Below are positions 13,917-22,754 of a stretch of DNA of 36,699 bases, one piece after another. The DNA is from Candidatus Pacearchaeota archaeon CG10_big_fil_rev_8_21_14_0_10_30_48 (GTDB lineage: Archaea; Nanobdellota; Nanobdellia; Pacearchaeales; GW2011-AR1), in contig PFCU01000048.1 of NCBI GenBank assembly GCA_002763155.1, forward strand, positions 1-36,699, read 5' to 3'. The notes beneath the pieces are model-generated. The model was not told the DNA's origin, searched no databases, and saw nothing but the letters and a program-made list of their open reading frames with translations. A program made the translations under genes and the position numbers. Every line of letters begins with the position of its first letter. Position 1 is the stretch's first letter.

Positions 13917-14980
13917 AACCAAGACTACTTATTGAGCCTAAAGATGTTAAACCAAGTTTTCCAGAGTGGAAAGTTATTAGCACGATAAATCCGGCAGTTA
14001 TTCGTCGTGATGATGGGAAAATTTTGATGTATGTTCGAGTTGCAGAACAAGATAAAAAACATTTGAAGGGGGAGGTTTGTCCTGTGATAACTTCTTATGA
14101 TGGTCTTACAGTTAGTACTGAAAAAGTTTTTGTACATCAATTGAAGAGGAGAAAGAAAGAAATTATTTTTTTGAAAGATGGAACTTGTAGACTGATGCAT
14201 ATCTCTCATTTGCGTAAGGTTTTATTGGATGAATCTGGAATGAATGTTTTAGAGATTGATGATGAACCGACATTTACAGGAATTGCTGGTGAGAGTGATT
14301 ATGGGGTTGAAGATCCGCGGTTTACAAAAATAGGGAAAAAATATTATATGACTTATGTTGGAGTCTCAAAGAATGAAGGAGTTTCGACTTATTTAGCTGA
14401 ATCAGATGATTTGGAAAATTGGAAACGGTTGGGAATTATTTTTAGAGAACAAAATAAAGATGCTTTTCTTTTTCCTGAAAAAATTGATGGGGAATATGTT
14501 GCGTTTAATCGACCTGAGAGTTCATTTCATTTTTCAAAGCCTGGAATTTGGATTTCTTATTCTAAGGATTTAATTTATTGGGGAAGAGATTTGAATATTG
14601 CTCGTCCTCGAGAGGGTTCGACTTGGGAGAATGAGCGAATTGGAGGAGGTGCGCCTCCGATTAAGACTAAAAAAGGTTGGTTGTGTATTTATCACGGCGT
14701 TAAATATATTGATGGTAAACAGACTTACAGTGCTGGCGCGATGCTATTGAATTTGAAACACCCTAAAAGAATTATTGCGCGTTCTTCTCCGAAAAAACCA
14801 TTGTTTGGTCCTAGTGAAAAATTTGAGAAAAAAGGTTATATTAATCAAGTTGTTTTTCCGACAGCCGTGGTTCCGACTTTAGATGGAAAAAGTTTATTAA
14901 TTTATTCTGGAGGAGCTGATAGGGTTGTTTCTGTAAGAAAAATTAAACTTAAAGAAATATTTAATCACTTGAAAGTATGA
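13913..14980 (+). CDS. GH130-family mannoside phosphorylase-like protein
   Basis: The 355-residue protein has the five-bladed beta-propeller sequence pattern of GH130 (formerly DUF377), enzymes that phosphorolyse beta-mannosides to mannose-1-phosphate or occasionally hydrolyse them. Visible landmarks: STINPAVIRRDDGKILMYVRV (23-43), DYGVEDPRFTKIGKKYYMTY (about 122-141), DAFLFPEKIDGEYVAFNRP (about 183-201) and GGGAPPIKTKKGWLCIYHGV. The conserved Asp of the VEDPR motif is likely near the active site. Substrate linkage cannot be deduced. Its place between pgi and nagB suggests a role in providing hexose phosphate from a mannose-containing oligosaccharide. ATGA overlaps occur on both sides. Confidence 0.85.
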   Translation: MKPRLLIEPKDVKPSFPEWKVISTINPAVIRRDDGKILMYVRVAEQDKKHLKGEVCPVITSYDGLTVSTEKVFVHQLKRRKKEIIFLKDGTCRLMHISHLRKVLLDESGMNVLEIDDEPTFTGIAGESDYGVEDPRFTKIGKKYYMTYVGVSKNEGVSTYLAESDDLENWKRLGIIFREQNKDAFLFPEKIDGEYVAFNRPESSFHFSKPGIWISYSKDLIYWGRDLNIARPREGSTWENERIGGGAPPIKTKKGWLCIYHGVKYIDGKQTYSAGAMLLNLKHPKRIIARSSPKKPLFGPSEKFEKKGYINQVVFPTAVVPTLDGKSLLIYSGGADRVVSVRKIKLKEIFNHLKV

Positions 14981-15711
14981 GTGTTGAAGAACAATTTACA
15001 TTTCTTGAAGTTACTAAAGCAGAAGAAGTAGCAAAGTTGGCTGCTAAAATAGTAGCGAATAATATTAAAGAAAATCCAAAAATTGTTCTCGGATTAGCGA
15101 CTGGAAATACTATGATTTCATTTTATAGAGAATTGGTAAAATATTATAAAAAGGGATTTATTTCTTTTTCGAGGGTTAAAACATTTAATTTAGATGAGTA
15201 TTATGGGTTGGATTCTAAATCGAAAACTAGTTTTAGAAATTTTATGAATAAAAATTTATTTGATAAAGTTGATATTAAAGAAAAAAATATTAATTTTTTA
15301 GATGGGGATGTTAAAAATTTTGAAAAAGAATGTAAACGATATGAAAATAAAATAAAAGAAGTAGGTGGGATTAATTTGCAAATTTTAGGTATAGGAGTTA
15401 ATGGACATATTGGTTTTAATGAGCCAGGCTCTTCTTTTACAAGTGTTACAAGAAAGGTGAAATTATCTCAATCTACGCAAAAAGTAAATGCTAAGGAATT
15501 TAGGGGAAAGGAAATTCCTAAATATGCTTTGACGATGGGGATTAAAACAATTCTTAGTGCAAATAAAACAATTCTTTTAGCAATTGGCGGGGAAAAAGCG
15601 AGAATTATTAAAAAAACTCTCGAAGGAAAAATAACAAAAAAGGTTCCAGCAAGTGTTTTAAGAAAACATAAAAATATTTTAATAATAATTGATTGCAAAG
15701 CAGGCGAGTAA
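14977..15711 (+). CDS. nagB: Glucosamine-6-phosphate deaminase
   Basis: The 244-residue product matches NagB, which converts glucosamine-6-phosphate to fructose-6-phosphate and ammonia. Motifs are VLGLATGNTMISFYRELV (37-54), the FNLDEYYGLD stretch with the catalytic aspartate, LGIGVNGHIGFNEPGSSF with the catalytic histidine, and LAIGGEKARIIKKTLEG. The C-terminus (VPASVLRKHKNILIIID) is typical. It is the last gene of the tal operon, so its product fructose-6-phosphate is directly used by Pgi and Tal. The following deacetylase gene fits amino-sugar use. 6-Phosphogluconolactonase is a related fold, but DEYYG and NEPG point to NagB. Confidence 0.93.
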   Translation: MSVEEQFTFLEVTKAEEVAKLAAKIVANNIKENPKIVLGLATGNTMISFYRELVKYYKKGFISFSRVKTFNLDEYYGLDSKSKTSFRNFMNKNLFDKVDIKEKNINFLDGDVKNFEKECKRYENKIKEVGGINLQILGIGVNGHIGFNEPGSSFTSVTRKVKLSQSTQKVNAKEFRGKEIPKYALTMGIKTILSANKTILLAIGGEKARIIKKTLEGKITKKVPASVLRKHKNILIIIDCKAGE

Positions 15712-15721
15712 TATTTATAAC
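15711..15721 (+). promoter_or_regulatory. TATA box of the PIG-L deacetylase gene
   Basis: ATATTTATAAC begins at the nagB stop and is centred about 26 nt before the ATG at 15743, pointing to a leaderless transcript for the deacetylase-GT4 pair. Confidence 0.55.
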
Positions 15722-15742
15722 TTCTATTTATTAATTATTTAA

Positions 15743-16336
15743 ATGAAGAAAGCATTAGTAATTGTTGCACATCCGGACGATGAAACTATTTGGATGGGGG
15801 GCAGTATTTTAAGGAATAAAAATTATGATTGGACGATTTTTTCTTTATGTCGTAAAAGTGATGATGACCGAAGACCCAAATTTGAAAAAGTTTGCAAAGA
15901 ATTAAACGCTAAATTTTTGATGGGAGATTTGGATGATGAAGAATTGAATGATTTAAAAATTGATTATGTTGAAGAATTTATTATTTCTTATTTAAAAAAT
16001 AAAAATTATGATGTGATTTATACCCATGGAGAGAATGGAGAGTATGGGCATAAAAGACATAAAGAGACCCATAATGCAGTTGTTTCTCTTGTGAATAAAA
16101 ATATTTTAAAAACTAGGGAATTAATTTGCTTTTCTTACATTAATAGTAATGAATATGTTCTGGGGTTTGATTTGAAAATTGCAATTCCTAATGAAAACTC
16201 TGAAACGATAATTAATTTAAACCAAGATGAACACAAGAAAAAAATGGAAATTGTTTCAAATATTTATGGATTTGATGAAAACAGTTTTGAAGTTTTATGT
16301 TGTAATAAACAGGAAGCATTTGAAAAAATAAAATGA
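15743..16336 (+). CDS. PIG-L/LmbE family N-deacetylase
   Basis: This 197-residue zinc-dependent deacetylase has the hallmark VIVAHPDDETIWMGG (7-21) carrying the metal-binding His and Asp, and the second site in THGENGEYGHKRHKETH, whose GHxxHxxxH motif supplies the remaining histidine. The family removes acetyl groups from N-acetylglucosamine in various conjugates; in Thermococcales a member (Dac) deacetylates diacetylchitobiose. Next to nagB, a role in amino-sugar breakdown is plausible, but with a GT4 gene overlapping it (ATGA at 16333) it might instead help build a glycoconjugate. It is likely leaderless. Confidence 0.9.
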   Translation: MKKALVIVAHPDDETIWMGGSILRNKNYDWTIFSLCRKSDDDRRPKFEKVCKELNAKFLMGDLDDEELNDLKIDYVEEFIISYLKNKNYDVIYTHGENGEYGHKRHKETHNAVVSLVNKNILKTRELICFSYINSNEYVLGFDLKIAIPNENSETIINLNQDEHKKKMEIVSNIYGFDENSFEVLCCNKQEAFEKIK

Positions 16337-17508
16337 TAGAAGAATTAAAGAACAAACCGCTTAAAATTTTAGTTTTATATCCTCATCCTCCGGAACCGGA
16401 CGGAGTTAGCATGCAAGGGCATTATTTAATTAAGGGTTTGAGAGAGCTTGGAGCAGAGGTTATGCCTTGTGATAGAGCTGATAATTTACAAAAATTGCAT
16501 TCCTATAAGGCGTTTAATCCAGATGTTACAATTGGAATTGGGTATTGGGGAGATTCGCCAGAAGTTCTTTTTAGTCCTATGAATCATGGATTGAAAACAG
16601 TTCCTTGGTTTAATGCAGACGGTTGGGTTGCAAATTATCATGATATCTTGAATAATTTACCATTAATTGTTGCAACAAGTAATTGGGTGAAATCAACTTA
16701 TATGCGAGACGGTGTAAAAGGAGATAATATTTATGTTTGTCCTATTGGTTTTGATTCAGAAACTTTTTATCCAATTTCTAAATCAGATGAAAAAATAAAA
16801 AAATTGCGCGATTTACTTGGAATTAAAGATGATGAAAAAATGATTTTTACAGCGGGTGGAGATGTGACAAGTAAAGGAGCTCAGGAAATGTTTAAGGCTT
16901 TGGCAAAGATCGATAAAGATTTTCCGAATTGGAAATATGTGCTAAAAACTTATGATAGTTCTTCTGCTGAAAATCATGGTGTTGAAGAAGAACAGTTAAT
17001 TGAAGAGTTAGGATTAGATAAGAATAAGATTATTCGGCTTTCTGGTAAATACACTCCAGAATTTATGGCGATGTTGCTTAATGCTTGTGATATTTATGCT
17101 GCGCCTTCACGTCTTGAAGGTTTTGGAATGATTCAGCTTGAAGCGCAGGCTTGCGGGAAACCGGTTATATCAATAAATGTTGGCGGACCGAAAGATGTTA
17201 TTATCCACGAGAAAACAGGATTTTTAGTTGATGTTGCAACTGAAATTAAATTAGATGGCGAGTGGGCATATGATTGGATGGGCTTTGAAGAGAAGCATAT
17301 GATTAATTTTCCGAATCCAAAAACTTTTGCTTATAGGGCAGACATAAATCAACTTGCTGAGTATACTTTAAAATTATTAGTAGATGATTCTCTTAGAGAG
17401 TCTATAGGTCGAGAAGCAACAAAGCACGCTTTAGATAATTTTCATTATAAGGTAACTGCTAAAAAGATGTTGGATTTGATTAAGGGGAATGTTTTGAAAT
17501 TACAATAA
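16333..17508 (+). CDS. GT4-family glycosyltransferase
   Basis: The 391-residue protein is a GT-B fold retaining glycosyltransferase. The N-terminal domain has LKILVLYPHPPEPDGVSMQG (9-28), the linker ATSNWVKSTYMRDGV, and the C-terminal donor-binding domain shows MIFTAGGDVTSKGAQEMFKAL, and the E-x7-E motif region APSRLEGFGMIQLEAQACG, followed by KPVISINVGGPKDVIIHEKTGFLVDV. The donor is probably a nucleotide sugar; neither donor nor acceptor can be named. It overlaps the deacetylase gene by four bases and its 3' end overlaps the convergent glycosidase gene by nine bases. No membrane segment is seen. Confidence 0.93.
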   Translation: MIEELKNKPLKILVLYPHPPEPDGVSMQGHYLIKGLRELGAEVMPCDRADNLQKLHSYKAFNPDVTIGIGYWGDSPEVLFSPMNHGLKTVPWFNADGWVANYHDILNNLPLIVATSNWVKSTYMRDGVKGDNIYVCPIGFDSETFYPISKSDEKIKKLRDLLGIKDDEKMIFTAGGDVTSKGAQEMFKALAKIDKDFPNWKYVLKTYDSSSAENHGVEEEQLIEELGLDKNKIIRLSGKYTPEFMAMLLNACDIYAAPSRLEGFGMIQLEAQACGKPVISINVGGPKDVIIHEKTGFLVDVATEIKLDGEWAYDWMGFEEKHMINFPNPKTFAYRADINQLAEYTLKLLVDDSLRESIGREATKHALDNFHYKVTAKKMLDLIKGNVLKLQ

Positions 17509-18597
17509 AACCTTTTTTTCCTTCAAAGATTCATAAGCTAAAATATACATTCCTGCATTCCAGCCTTGTCCTCCGCCACCGCTAGGTTCTCCTGTATGGC
17601 CATTAAGCCATTCGCTGAACATTGGTTTTTTAAGATTTGCTTCTGCAATTTTTTCTAATGCTTTTTCAGCTTCTTTGAATTTCTTTTGTTTTATTAGAGC
17701 TAAAACATAAAATCCTCCGATATATGTCCAAATTCCTGCATTTGAATAGTGATAAGGAGTTGCACCAGCATCATAAAAATAATCATGCCAATCTTTTCCT
17801 TTAGGTTTAATTGCAGGATATAATGTTTTGATTGGATAAGGTTGATCGATTTTATTCTTTTTAATATAGGATAATATTTTTTCAGATTGTTTTTTATCTG
17901 CTAAATCAAAAACTATTGTCATTAAATTACCTAAAGATTCAAACCAATCTCCAATCTCTTTATATTTATTATGGTTTTTCCATCTCCACGAAACATAATA
18001 ATTTCCATTCCAGAGACCGTCATCCTTACTTTTATTTACAACTTCTTTTATTTTTTTTGCTTCTTTTGTTTTTCCTAATAATATTAAAGATTTATAATAA
18101 AGAGCCTCTGTGTTTATTGTATGTCCGTAACGATGAGGAAAAGCATCAAACCAATCAGAAGTTGGTTGTTGTTCTGGCATTAAATCTTCGCCAGTATCTT
18201 GATATGAAATCCACAATTGTGCCTTTTCAATTTGTTTCTTGTATTTTTTTAATAAAGAATTATCTTTGTATCTTTTAGCATAAATGTAATTCCCAATAAT
18301 AAACCACAAAGAGGAATCAATTGATTTGTAATCTACATGGTGTTTTCTTTTAGAAAACTTATCTACTGCATTTGGTATTTGTCCTAAATGACTCTGGTTT
18401 TTTGCTAAAGTTATTATTGATTGTTTGAAAGTGTTTTGGAATTTTTTATCAATAAGACTTGCTCCTAACGAAATAATCATAGAGTCTCTCGCCCAAACAG
18501 CGTCGTAACCAGGATATGCTGCGAAAAACCCATGTTTAGTAGATGTTCTTTTTAAAACTTCTATTGCTTCATCATATGCTTCTTTTGTTTTATTCAT
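17500..18597 (-). CDS. (alpha/alpha)6-barrel glycoside hydrolase (debranching/invertase-like)
   Basis: The 365-residue protein resembles six-hairpin glycosidases such as glycogen-debranching enzyme C-terminal domains (GDE_C) and GH100 invertases. Signs are GYDAVWARDSMIISLGASL (29-47), with Asp34 likely in the active site, HHVDYKSIDSSLWFIIG, PTSDWFDAFPHRYGHTINTEALYY, and EWLNGHTGEPSGGGGQGWNAGMYI near the end. There is no signal peptide, so it acts in the cytoplasm. It starts six bases after the GT4-fusion gene and is probably cotranscribed. A role in trimming an internal alpha-glucan or other storage polymer is inference. Confidence 0.8.
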   Translation of the reverse strand: MNKTKEAYDEAIEVLKRTSTKHGFFAAYPGYDAVWARDSMIISLGASLIDKKFQNTFKQSIITLAKNQSHLGQIPNAVDKFSKRKHHVDYKSIDSSLWFIIGNYIYAKRYKDNSLLKKYKKQIEKAQLWISYQDTGEDLMPEQQPTSDWFDAFPHRYGHTINTEALYYKSLILLGKTKEAKKIKEVVNKSKDDGLWNGNYYVSWRWKNHNKYKEIGDWFESLGNLMTIVFDLADKKQSEKILSYIKKNKIDQPYPIKTLYPAIKPKGKDWHDYFYDAGATPYHYSNAGIWTYIGGFYVLALIKQKKFKEAEKALEKIAEANLKKPMFSEWLNGHTGEPSGGGGQGWNAGMYILAYESLKEKKVLL

Positions 18598-18602
18598 TTT
18601 AA

Positions 18603-20810
18603 TTAGAGAATTTCATCAACAGTTAGTCTTGCAGTTAAATATGAAAGTGTTGATTCAGCTCCTTGATTTAAATTAATACTGTATTTTCCTAAACCATCAT
18701 GACAGCCACCGGTTTGTTCATTGTAAACAACTTGGTTTAAGGTATTTTTTCCTAAAAACCATTGGAAAGCTGAAAGCATGTGATTTTCATAATTAAGGTC
18801 TTTAGTTATTTTAAATGCAAGAGTTAAAGTTTGTACCATTGAAGCTGCATCTAAAGGTTGTTGATCAAAATAAGTTCTTTTTCCATTTTTTTTATACCAA
18901 CCTGCTTGACCAATTGGAACAAAAATATTATCTTTAAAAGTCACAGATACTAAAAAATCTAAAGTAATTTTTGAAACATCTAAATAATATTTATCTTGAG
19001 TTGCGATATATGCATAAAGTAATGCTTCTGGAATTTTGCTATTTGAATAAGTTAGCTTGTCTTCGAACCACTTCCAATCTTCAGTTTTATTCTTTTCAAA
19101 TAAACTAGTTAATTTATTAGCATATTCTTTAATTATATTTAAAGTTTCATCTGAATAATTCTCTTTATTATAATTATATAATCCAGTTATTGTTAAGGCA
19201 ATTGCTCTTGGAGTTGTGAAATTTTTTGTAATATTAAGTGATTTTAATAATAAATGTCTTGCATTTTCTTTTAATCTTTTAGGTAAGGATTGTATTGAAC
19301 TTAAATATCCTAAAGCATTTATTGCTCGTCCATGAGCTTCTTCACTAAAATATTCTTTGTTAATAGTTTTATCTTTTAAAACAATATTATGAAATTTGCC
19401 TTCGGAATCTTGCACATATTGAATATATTTAAGATAGGTTTCAATTAATTTTAGTGAATTTATACTTCTTGATTTTTTGTATAGTCTTGTTGCAACAATT
19501 AATGCTCTTGCATTATCATCGAGAGTGTAACCTGAATTAAGATCTGGCGTTGTATACTTTGCAAATTGAATCATGCCAAAATCATCTGTTAATCTTCTAA
19601 AATGACTTGTATTAATCCTTGGTAATTGTTCAAAACATATTTCTGGCATTTGGATATATTTTTTTATTGTTTCTCCATAAGAAATTGTCACATTTGGCCA
19701 AGTCATTTGTCTTGTATATGCATATGCGTTTTGTTCTATTTCTTCCATTTTATTTTTATCTGCAAGGGTTTCTAAAATAGCTTTTTCAAAAGATTTTGAA
19801 TTTTTGAATTTATCAATTAATATCCCTCTATCTGCTTTTAGTAAATCTTGGGCATGTAAAAATGGTGTTGAGATGCAAGTTCTTCCACATCCAAGAGCGT
19901 AAGCAAGTGTTCCAGAAGTTATTTGTTCAGGAGTTAGGGTCGGAGAAATGTAAATATCTGTAGCTTTAAGAAATCCGACGATTTCTTTTAGAGTTGTGTA
20001 TTTATTATAAAATTTGACATTATCTTCCAAATGTAGTTCTTTAATTTTTTCTCCGAGCATATTCCTATACTTCTCGCCTTCTCTTCTTCTTATGATTGGA
20101 TGAGTTGCTCCGATAATTATGTAAATTAAATTTGGATATTTTTTAACAACCTTTGGTAAAGAGCGTATAACATATTCATAACCCTTTCCTGAAGAAATCA
20201 TTCCAAATGAAGATAAAATTATTTTATCTTGTAAACCGAAATGTTTTTTTAATCTTTTTTGAGATTCAAAACCAGTTGTAGGAATTCCGTGTTGTATAAT
20301 TCTTATAGGGGTTGTTATCTTATATTTATTTTCTAAAATTTCAACTCCTTTTTGAGTCATTACAATTATTTCATCAACATTTGTAGCGATATCTTTAATG
20401 ATTTGTCTTCTTTTTTCATCGGGTTTGGGTAAAATGCTATGGAAAGTTATAGTTTTTGGTTTTTTTAATATTTTAAGAAATTTTATTATATATTCTCCAT
20501 ATTCCCCTCCAAAAATCCCAAATTCATGTTGTATAGAAACCATTTTTATTGATTTATTCTGATTTATTTTTTCGGCGATTTTTACATAGTCTGATAAAGA
20601 AGTATCACTTAATTGGTAAATAACTTTTTTAGGATAATTATAAATGTTGAGTCCATTATTATTCATGGCTAGAATTTTTGTTTTTGCATATGGATAAAAC
20701 TTTTTATCAATTGCATCTGTAAGGTCTTTTGTGAATGTTGCGATGCCACATTCTCTTGGAGGATATGAACCTACAAATAGGATTATATTTTCATCACTCT
20801 CTTTTTGCAT
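18603..20810 (-). CDS. GT4 glycosyltransferase fused to a six-hairpin glycosidase-like domain
   Basis: The 735-residue protein has two parts. Residues 1 to about 390 are a GT4 glycosyltransferase: FVGSYPPRECGIATFTKDL (12-30), TITFHSILP, SSFGMISSGKGYEYVIRSL, and the donor site region SPTLTPEQITSGTLAYALGCG, where the usual E-x7-E is modified. Residues 410-735 form an (alpha/alpha)6-like domain: TPDLNSGYTLDDNARALIVATRLY, DWKWFEDKLTYSNSKIPEALLYA, TYFDQQPLDAASMVQ and GGCHDGLGKYSINLNQGAESTLSYL. The same architecture is known in bacteria next to GH130 genes. It may make and process the same glycan. It has its own TATA-like box at 20831-20842, 26 nt upstream. Confidence 0.87.
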   Translation of the reverse strand: MQKESDENIILFVGSYPPRECGIATFTKDLTDAIDKKFYPYAKTKILAMNNNGLNIYNYPKKVIYQLSDTSLSDYVKIAEKINQNKSIKMVSIQHEFGIFGGEYGEYIIKFLKILKKPKTITFHSILPKPDEKRRQIIKDIATNVDEIIVMTQKGVEILENKYKITTPIRIIQHGIPTTGFESQKRLKKHFGLQDKIILSSFGMISSGKGYEYVIRSLPKVVKKYPNLIYIIIGATHPIIRRREGEKYRNMLGEKIKELHLEDNVKFYNKYTTLKEIVGFLKATDIYISPTLTPEQITSGTLAYALGCGRTCISTPFLHAQDLLKADRGILIDKFKNSKSFEKAILETLADKNKMEEIEQNAYAYTRQMTWPNVTISYGETIKKYIQMPEICFEQLPRINTSHFRRLTDDFGMIQFAKYTTPDLNSGYTLDDNARALIVATRLYKKSRSINSLKLIETYLKYIQYVQDSEGKFHNIVLKDKTINKEYFSEEAHGRAINALGYLSSIQSLPKRLKENARHLLLKSLNITKNFTTPRAIALTITGLYNYNKENYSDETLNIIKEYANKLTSLFEKNKTEDWKWFEDKLTYSNSKIPEALLYAYIATQDKYYLDVSKITLDFLVSVTFKDNIFVPIGQAGWYKKNGKRTYFDQQPLDAASMVQTLTLAFKITKDLNYENHMLSAFQWFLGKNTLNQVVYNEQTGGCHDGLGKYSINLNQGAESTLSYLTARLTVDEIL

Positions 20811-20830
20811 GTTGTTATAGAGAGAAAGTT

Positions 20831-20842
20831 GTTTAAATATTT
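20831..20842 (-). promoter_or_regulatory. TATA box of the GT4-fusion gene
   Basis: The minus-strand sequence AATATTTAAAC is centred about 26 nt before the ATG at 20810 and touches the stop codon of the ROK gene. It suggests an independent leaderless transcript for the fusion and the glycosidase. Confidence 0.5.
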
Positions 20843-21578
20843 AACGAAGTTTGGTTAAAAGTGAAGCTCCGATAAGTCCAACGTTGTCTCCAAGCTTTGC
20901 ACGAACTATCGGAATTTTCCTTTTGATTAAATCATTTTTGATTAAAATTTTTCTTATCTCAGAATATATTGATTTTACCGAAGATAAACCTCCTCCAATA
21001 ATAACTATTTCTGGGTCAAGAACATATGAGATATTTAGAATTGCGATTCCTAAATCTTCTCCAATTTGATTATACTTTTTTGATTTTTTGTTTGTTTGAT
21101 ATTTTTTTTCTAACATTTTATTATTTAATATCATATGGCCTGGCTCTCCTGCAAATCCATTTCCATGATATAACTTTCTATCAATCATAATTGCTCCACC
21201 AATTCCTGTGCCTAATGTTAAAAGAAGAAAATCCTTTTTATTTTTTCCATTCCCATAATATAATTCACCAAGACCTGCGCAATTTGCATCATTATCTACA
21301 TAAACTTTAGATTTGTATTTTTTAGAAATAATTTCTCTAATATCTATATTTTTTAAATCAATATTGGGGTTTCCATAAATTTTTCCATCTTTTACAAATC
21401 CGGCTGTTCCAATGCAAATGACTTTTGGTTTTGGGTAAGAATCTATTAAATCAAATAAAGAATTAATTATTTGTTTTTTTGTTTTTGGAGTTGTAATTGT
21501 TTGTTTATTTTTTACTTTTCCATCTGAAACTTCTGCAATTCTTATATTAGTTCCACCAATATCTAAACACAATACCAT
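20841..21578 (-). CDS. ROK-family sugar kinase
   Basis: The 245-residue kinase has the ATP phosphate motif LDIGGTNIRIAEV (5-17), the catalytic region VDNDANCAGLGELYYG (Asp in DNDAN), TLGTGIGGAIMIDRKLYHG, and GEPGHM. IVIIGGGLSS closes the adenosine site. It most likely phosphorylates glucose, N-acetylglucosamine or mannose at C6 (ExGH is the sugar-binding motif). Unlike most ROK kinases it lacks the CxCGxxGCxE zinc motif after EPGHM, which is replaced by a lysine-rich loop (EKKYQTNKKSKKYNQ). Its product could enter the pathway through Zwf or Pgi. It is short compared with the usual 290-320 residues. Confidence 0.88.
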   Translation of the reverse strand: MVLCLDIGGTNIRIAEVSDGKVKNKQTITTPKTKKQIINSLFDLIDSYPKPKVICIGTAGFVKDGKIYGNPNIDLKNIDIREIISKKYKSKVYVDNDANCAGLGELYYGNGKNKKDFLLLTLGTGIGGAIMIDRKLYHGNGFAGEPGHMILNNKMLEKKYQTNKKSKKYNQIGEDLGIAILNISYVLDPEIVIIGGGLSSVKSIYSEIRKILIKNDLIKRKIPIVRAKLGDNVGLIGASLLTKLR

Positions 21579-21646
21579 CTTTTATTATGATAAAGATAAG
21601 TTTTTTAGATTTAAAAAATGTTGTTTGTTGATTTAAGGAGTTATTA

Positions 21647-22396
21647 TTATAATTCTTTTAGAATTTGATCCATTAATTGTCCTGCAGGTAAGACTTTGCC
21701 TTGAAGATTAACATAATAATCTCCTTTCAACCGTGTTTTATCTGCTGTTATTTTAATTTCAGAACCACTGAGTAATTCTTTGTCATTGTAGTTATCTCCT
21801 AATGCTAGAACCTGATTTTTTGATAGTTTAAGTTGTTTGATTAGATTTTTTAGACCGGTTAGTTTTGTTTGAATATTTTTTATGCCAATATCGTAAGATT
21901 CATCGTTCCAGATGCAATAAAGATTTTTTTCTTTTTTCATGAGGTTTTCAATTGAGATTACTCTCTTCGTGCAATGAATTGTTATAATAAATTCTTTGGG
22001 TTCAAATCCTTTGATATTTTTGTTTTTGATTGTTTGTAATTTTGGTAAGACTTTTTTTAGTTTTTCAAAACTGTTGACATTTTGGTAAAATTTTCCTTTA
22101 ATCCATGTTGCGCTTCCATTTTCATAGGTTAGAGAGACAAATTCTAAAATTTCTTGAAACATTTCTTGAAGCATGTACAAACTTCGGCCTGAAGTGATGT
22201 TTATTTTAAATCCTTTTTTGTTTAGTTTTTTTATTTGTTCTATAAGTTCTTCTGGAATTTTTTTTGTTTCAAGAGTTGTTGTGTTTCCAACTTGTTTAAT
22301 TTTTGTTCCTCTTGGAACTAAAACTCCATCTACGTCAAATACTAAGAGTTTGATTTTTTGGATATCTGATTTTTTTAATTCAGTTATAGGTTTCAT
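21647..22396 (-). CDS. HAD-superfamily (Cof/IIB type) sugar phosphatase
   Basis: The 249-residue protein shows HAD motif I VFDVDGVLVPRG (residues 19-30), motif II NITSGRSLYML, a IIB-type cap region (about 85-185) and motif IV ALGDNYNDKELL. Such enzymes dephosphorylate sugar phosphates (for example sucrose-6-phosphate, mannosyl-3-phosphoglycerate or trehalose-6-phosphate), or act as phosphomannomutase-like phosphotransferases. Its ATG overlaps the stop of the PMI-like cupin gene (ATGA), so a mannose-phosphate link is likely. The exact substrate cannot be told. Confidence 0.82.
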   Translation of the reverse strand: MKPITELKKSDIQKIKLLVFDVDGVLVPRGTKIKQVGNTTTLETKKIPEELIEQIKKLNKKGFKINITSGRSLYMLQEMFQEILEFVSLTYENGSATWIKGKFYQNVNSFEKLKKVLPKLQTIKNKNIKGFEPKEFIITIHCTKRVISIENLMKKEKNLYCIWNDESYDIGIKNIQTKLTGLKNLIKQLKLSKNQVLALGDNYNDKELLSGSEIKITADKTRLKGDYYVNLQGKVLPAGQLMDQILKEL

Positions 22397-22749
22397 TTTC
22401 TGTTAAAATCATCTTCTAACCGTTTAATGTCTTTTTCATTGAAATTTCCGAACGATATTTCTAGAAATCTTGATGGTTTAGATAAACCCCTTGTTCGATG
22501 TTTAATATTTTTAGGAACAAAGACACTATCTCCTTTTTTTACTAACCAAGTTTTGTTTCCGACAGTAACTTTTGCAGGGTTATCTAAGAAATGCCAGTAT
22601 TCGTTTCGATTTTTGTGAATTTGTAATGAATTTCGTTTTTTTGGATTTATTGTTAGAATTTTCACAGAAGTTTTTTCGTTGAGTGTGAATTGTTCGAACT
22701 CGCCCCATGGACGTTTGTCTACTAGATGATTTTTCAACCTCTTTTTCAT
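22393..22749 (-). CDS. Mannose-6-phosphate isomerase, cupin (type II) domain only
   Basis: The 118-residue protein matches the cupin domain of type II phosphomannose isomerases: KRPWGEFEQF (12-21), VKILTINPKKRNSLQIHKNRNEYW (30-53, with the metal-binding histidine and the Q-H-R-E-W pattern), VKKGDSVFVPKNIKHR and RFLEISFGNFNEKDIKRLEDDF. It lacks the nucleotidyltransferase domain of the fused bacterial enzymes. The likely reaction is mannose-6-phosphate to fructose-6-phosphate, linking the GH130 product to glycolysis and glycan synthesis. It is divergent from the aldolase gene across a 43-bp AT-rich promoter region and overlaps the HAD gene (ATGA). Confidence 0.88.
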   Translation of the reverse strand: MKKRLKNHLVDKRPWGEFEQFTLNEKTSVKILTINPKKRNSLQIHKNRNEYWHFLDNPAKVTVGNKTWLVKKGDSVFVPKNIKHRTRGLSKPSRFLEISFGNFNEKDIKRLEDDFNRK

Positions 22750-22754
22750 GATTA

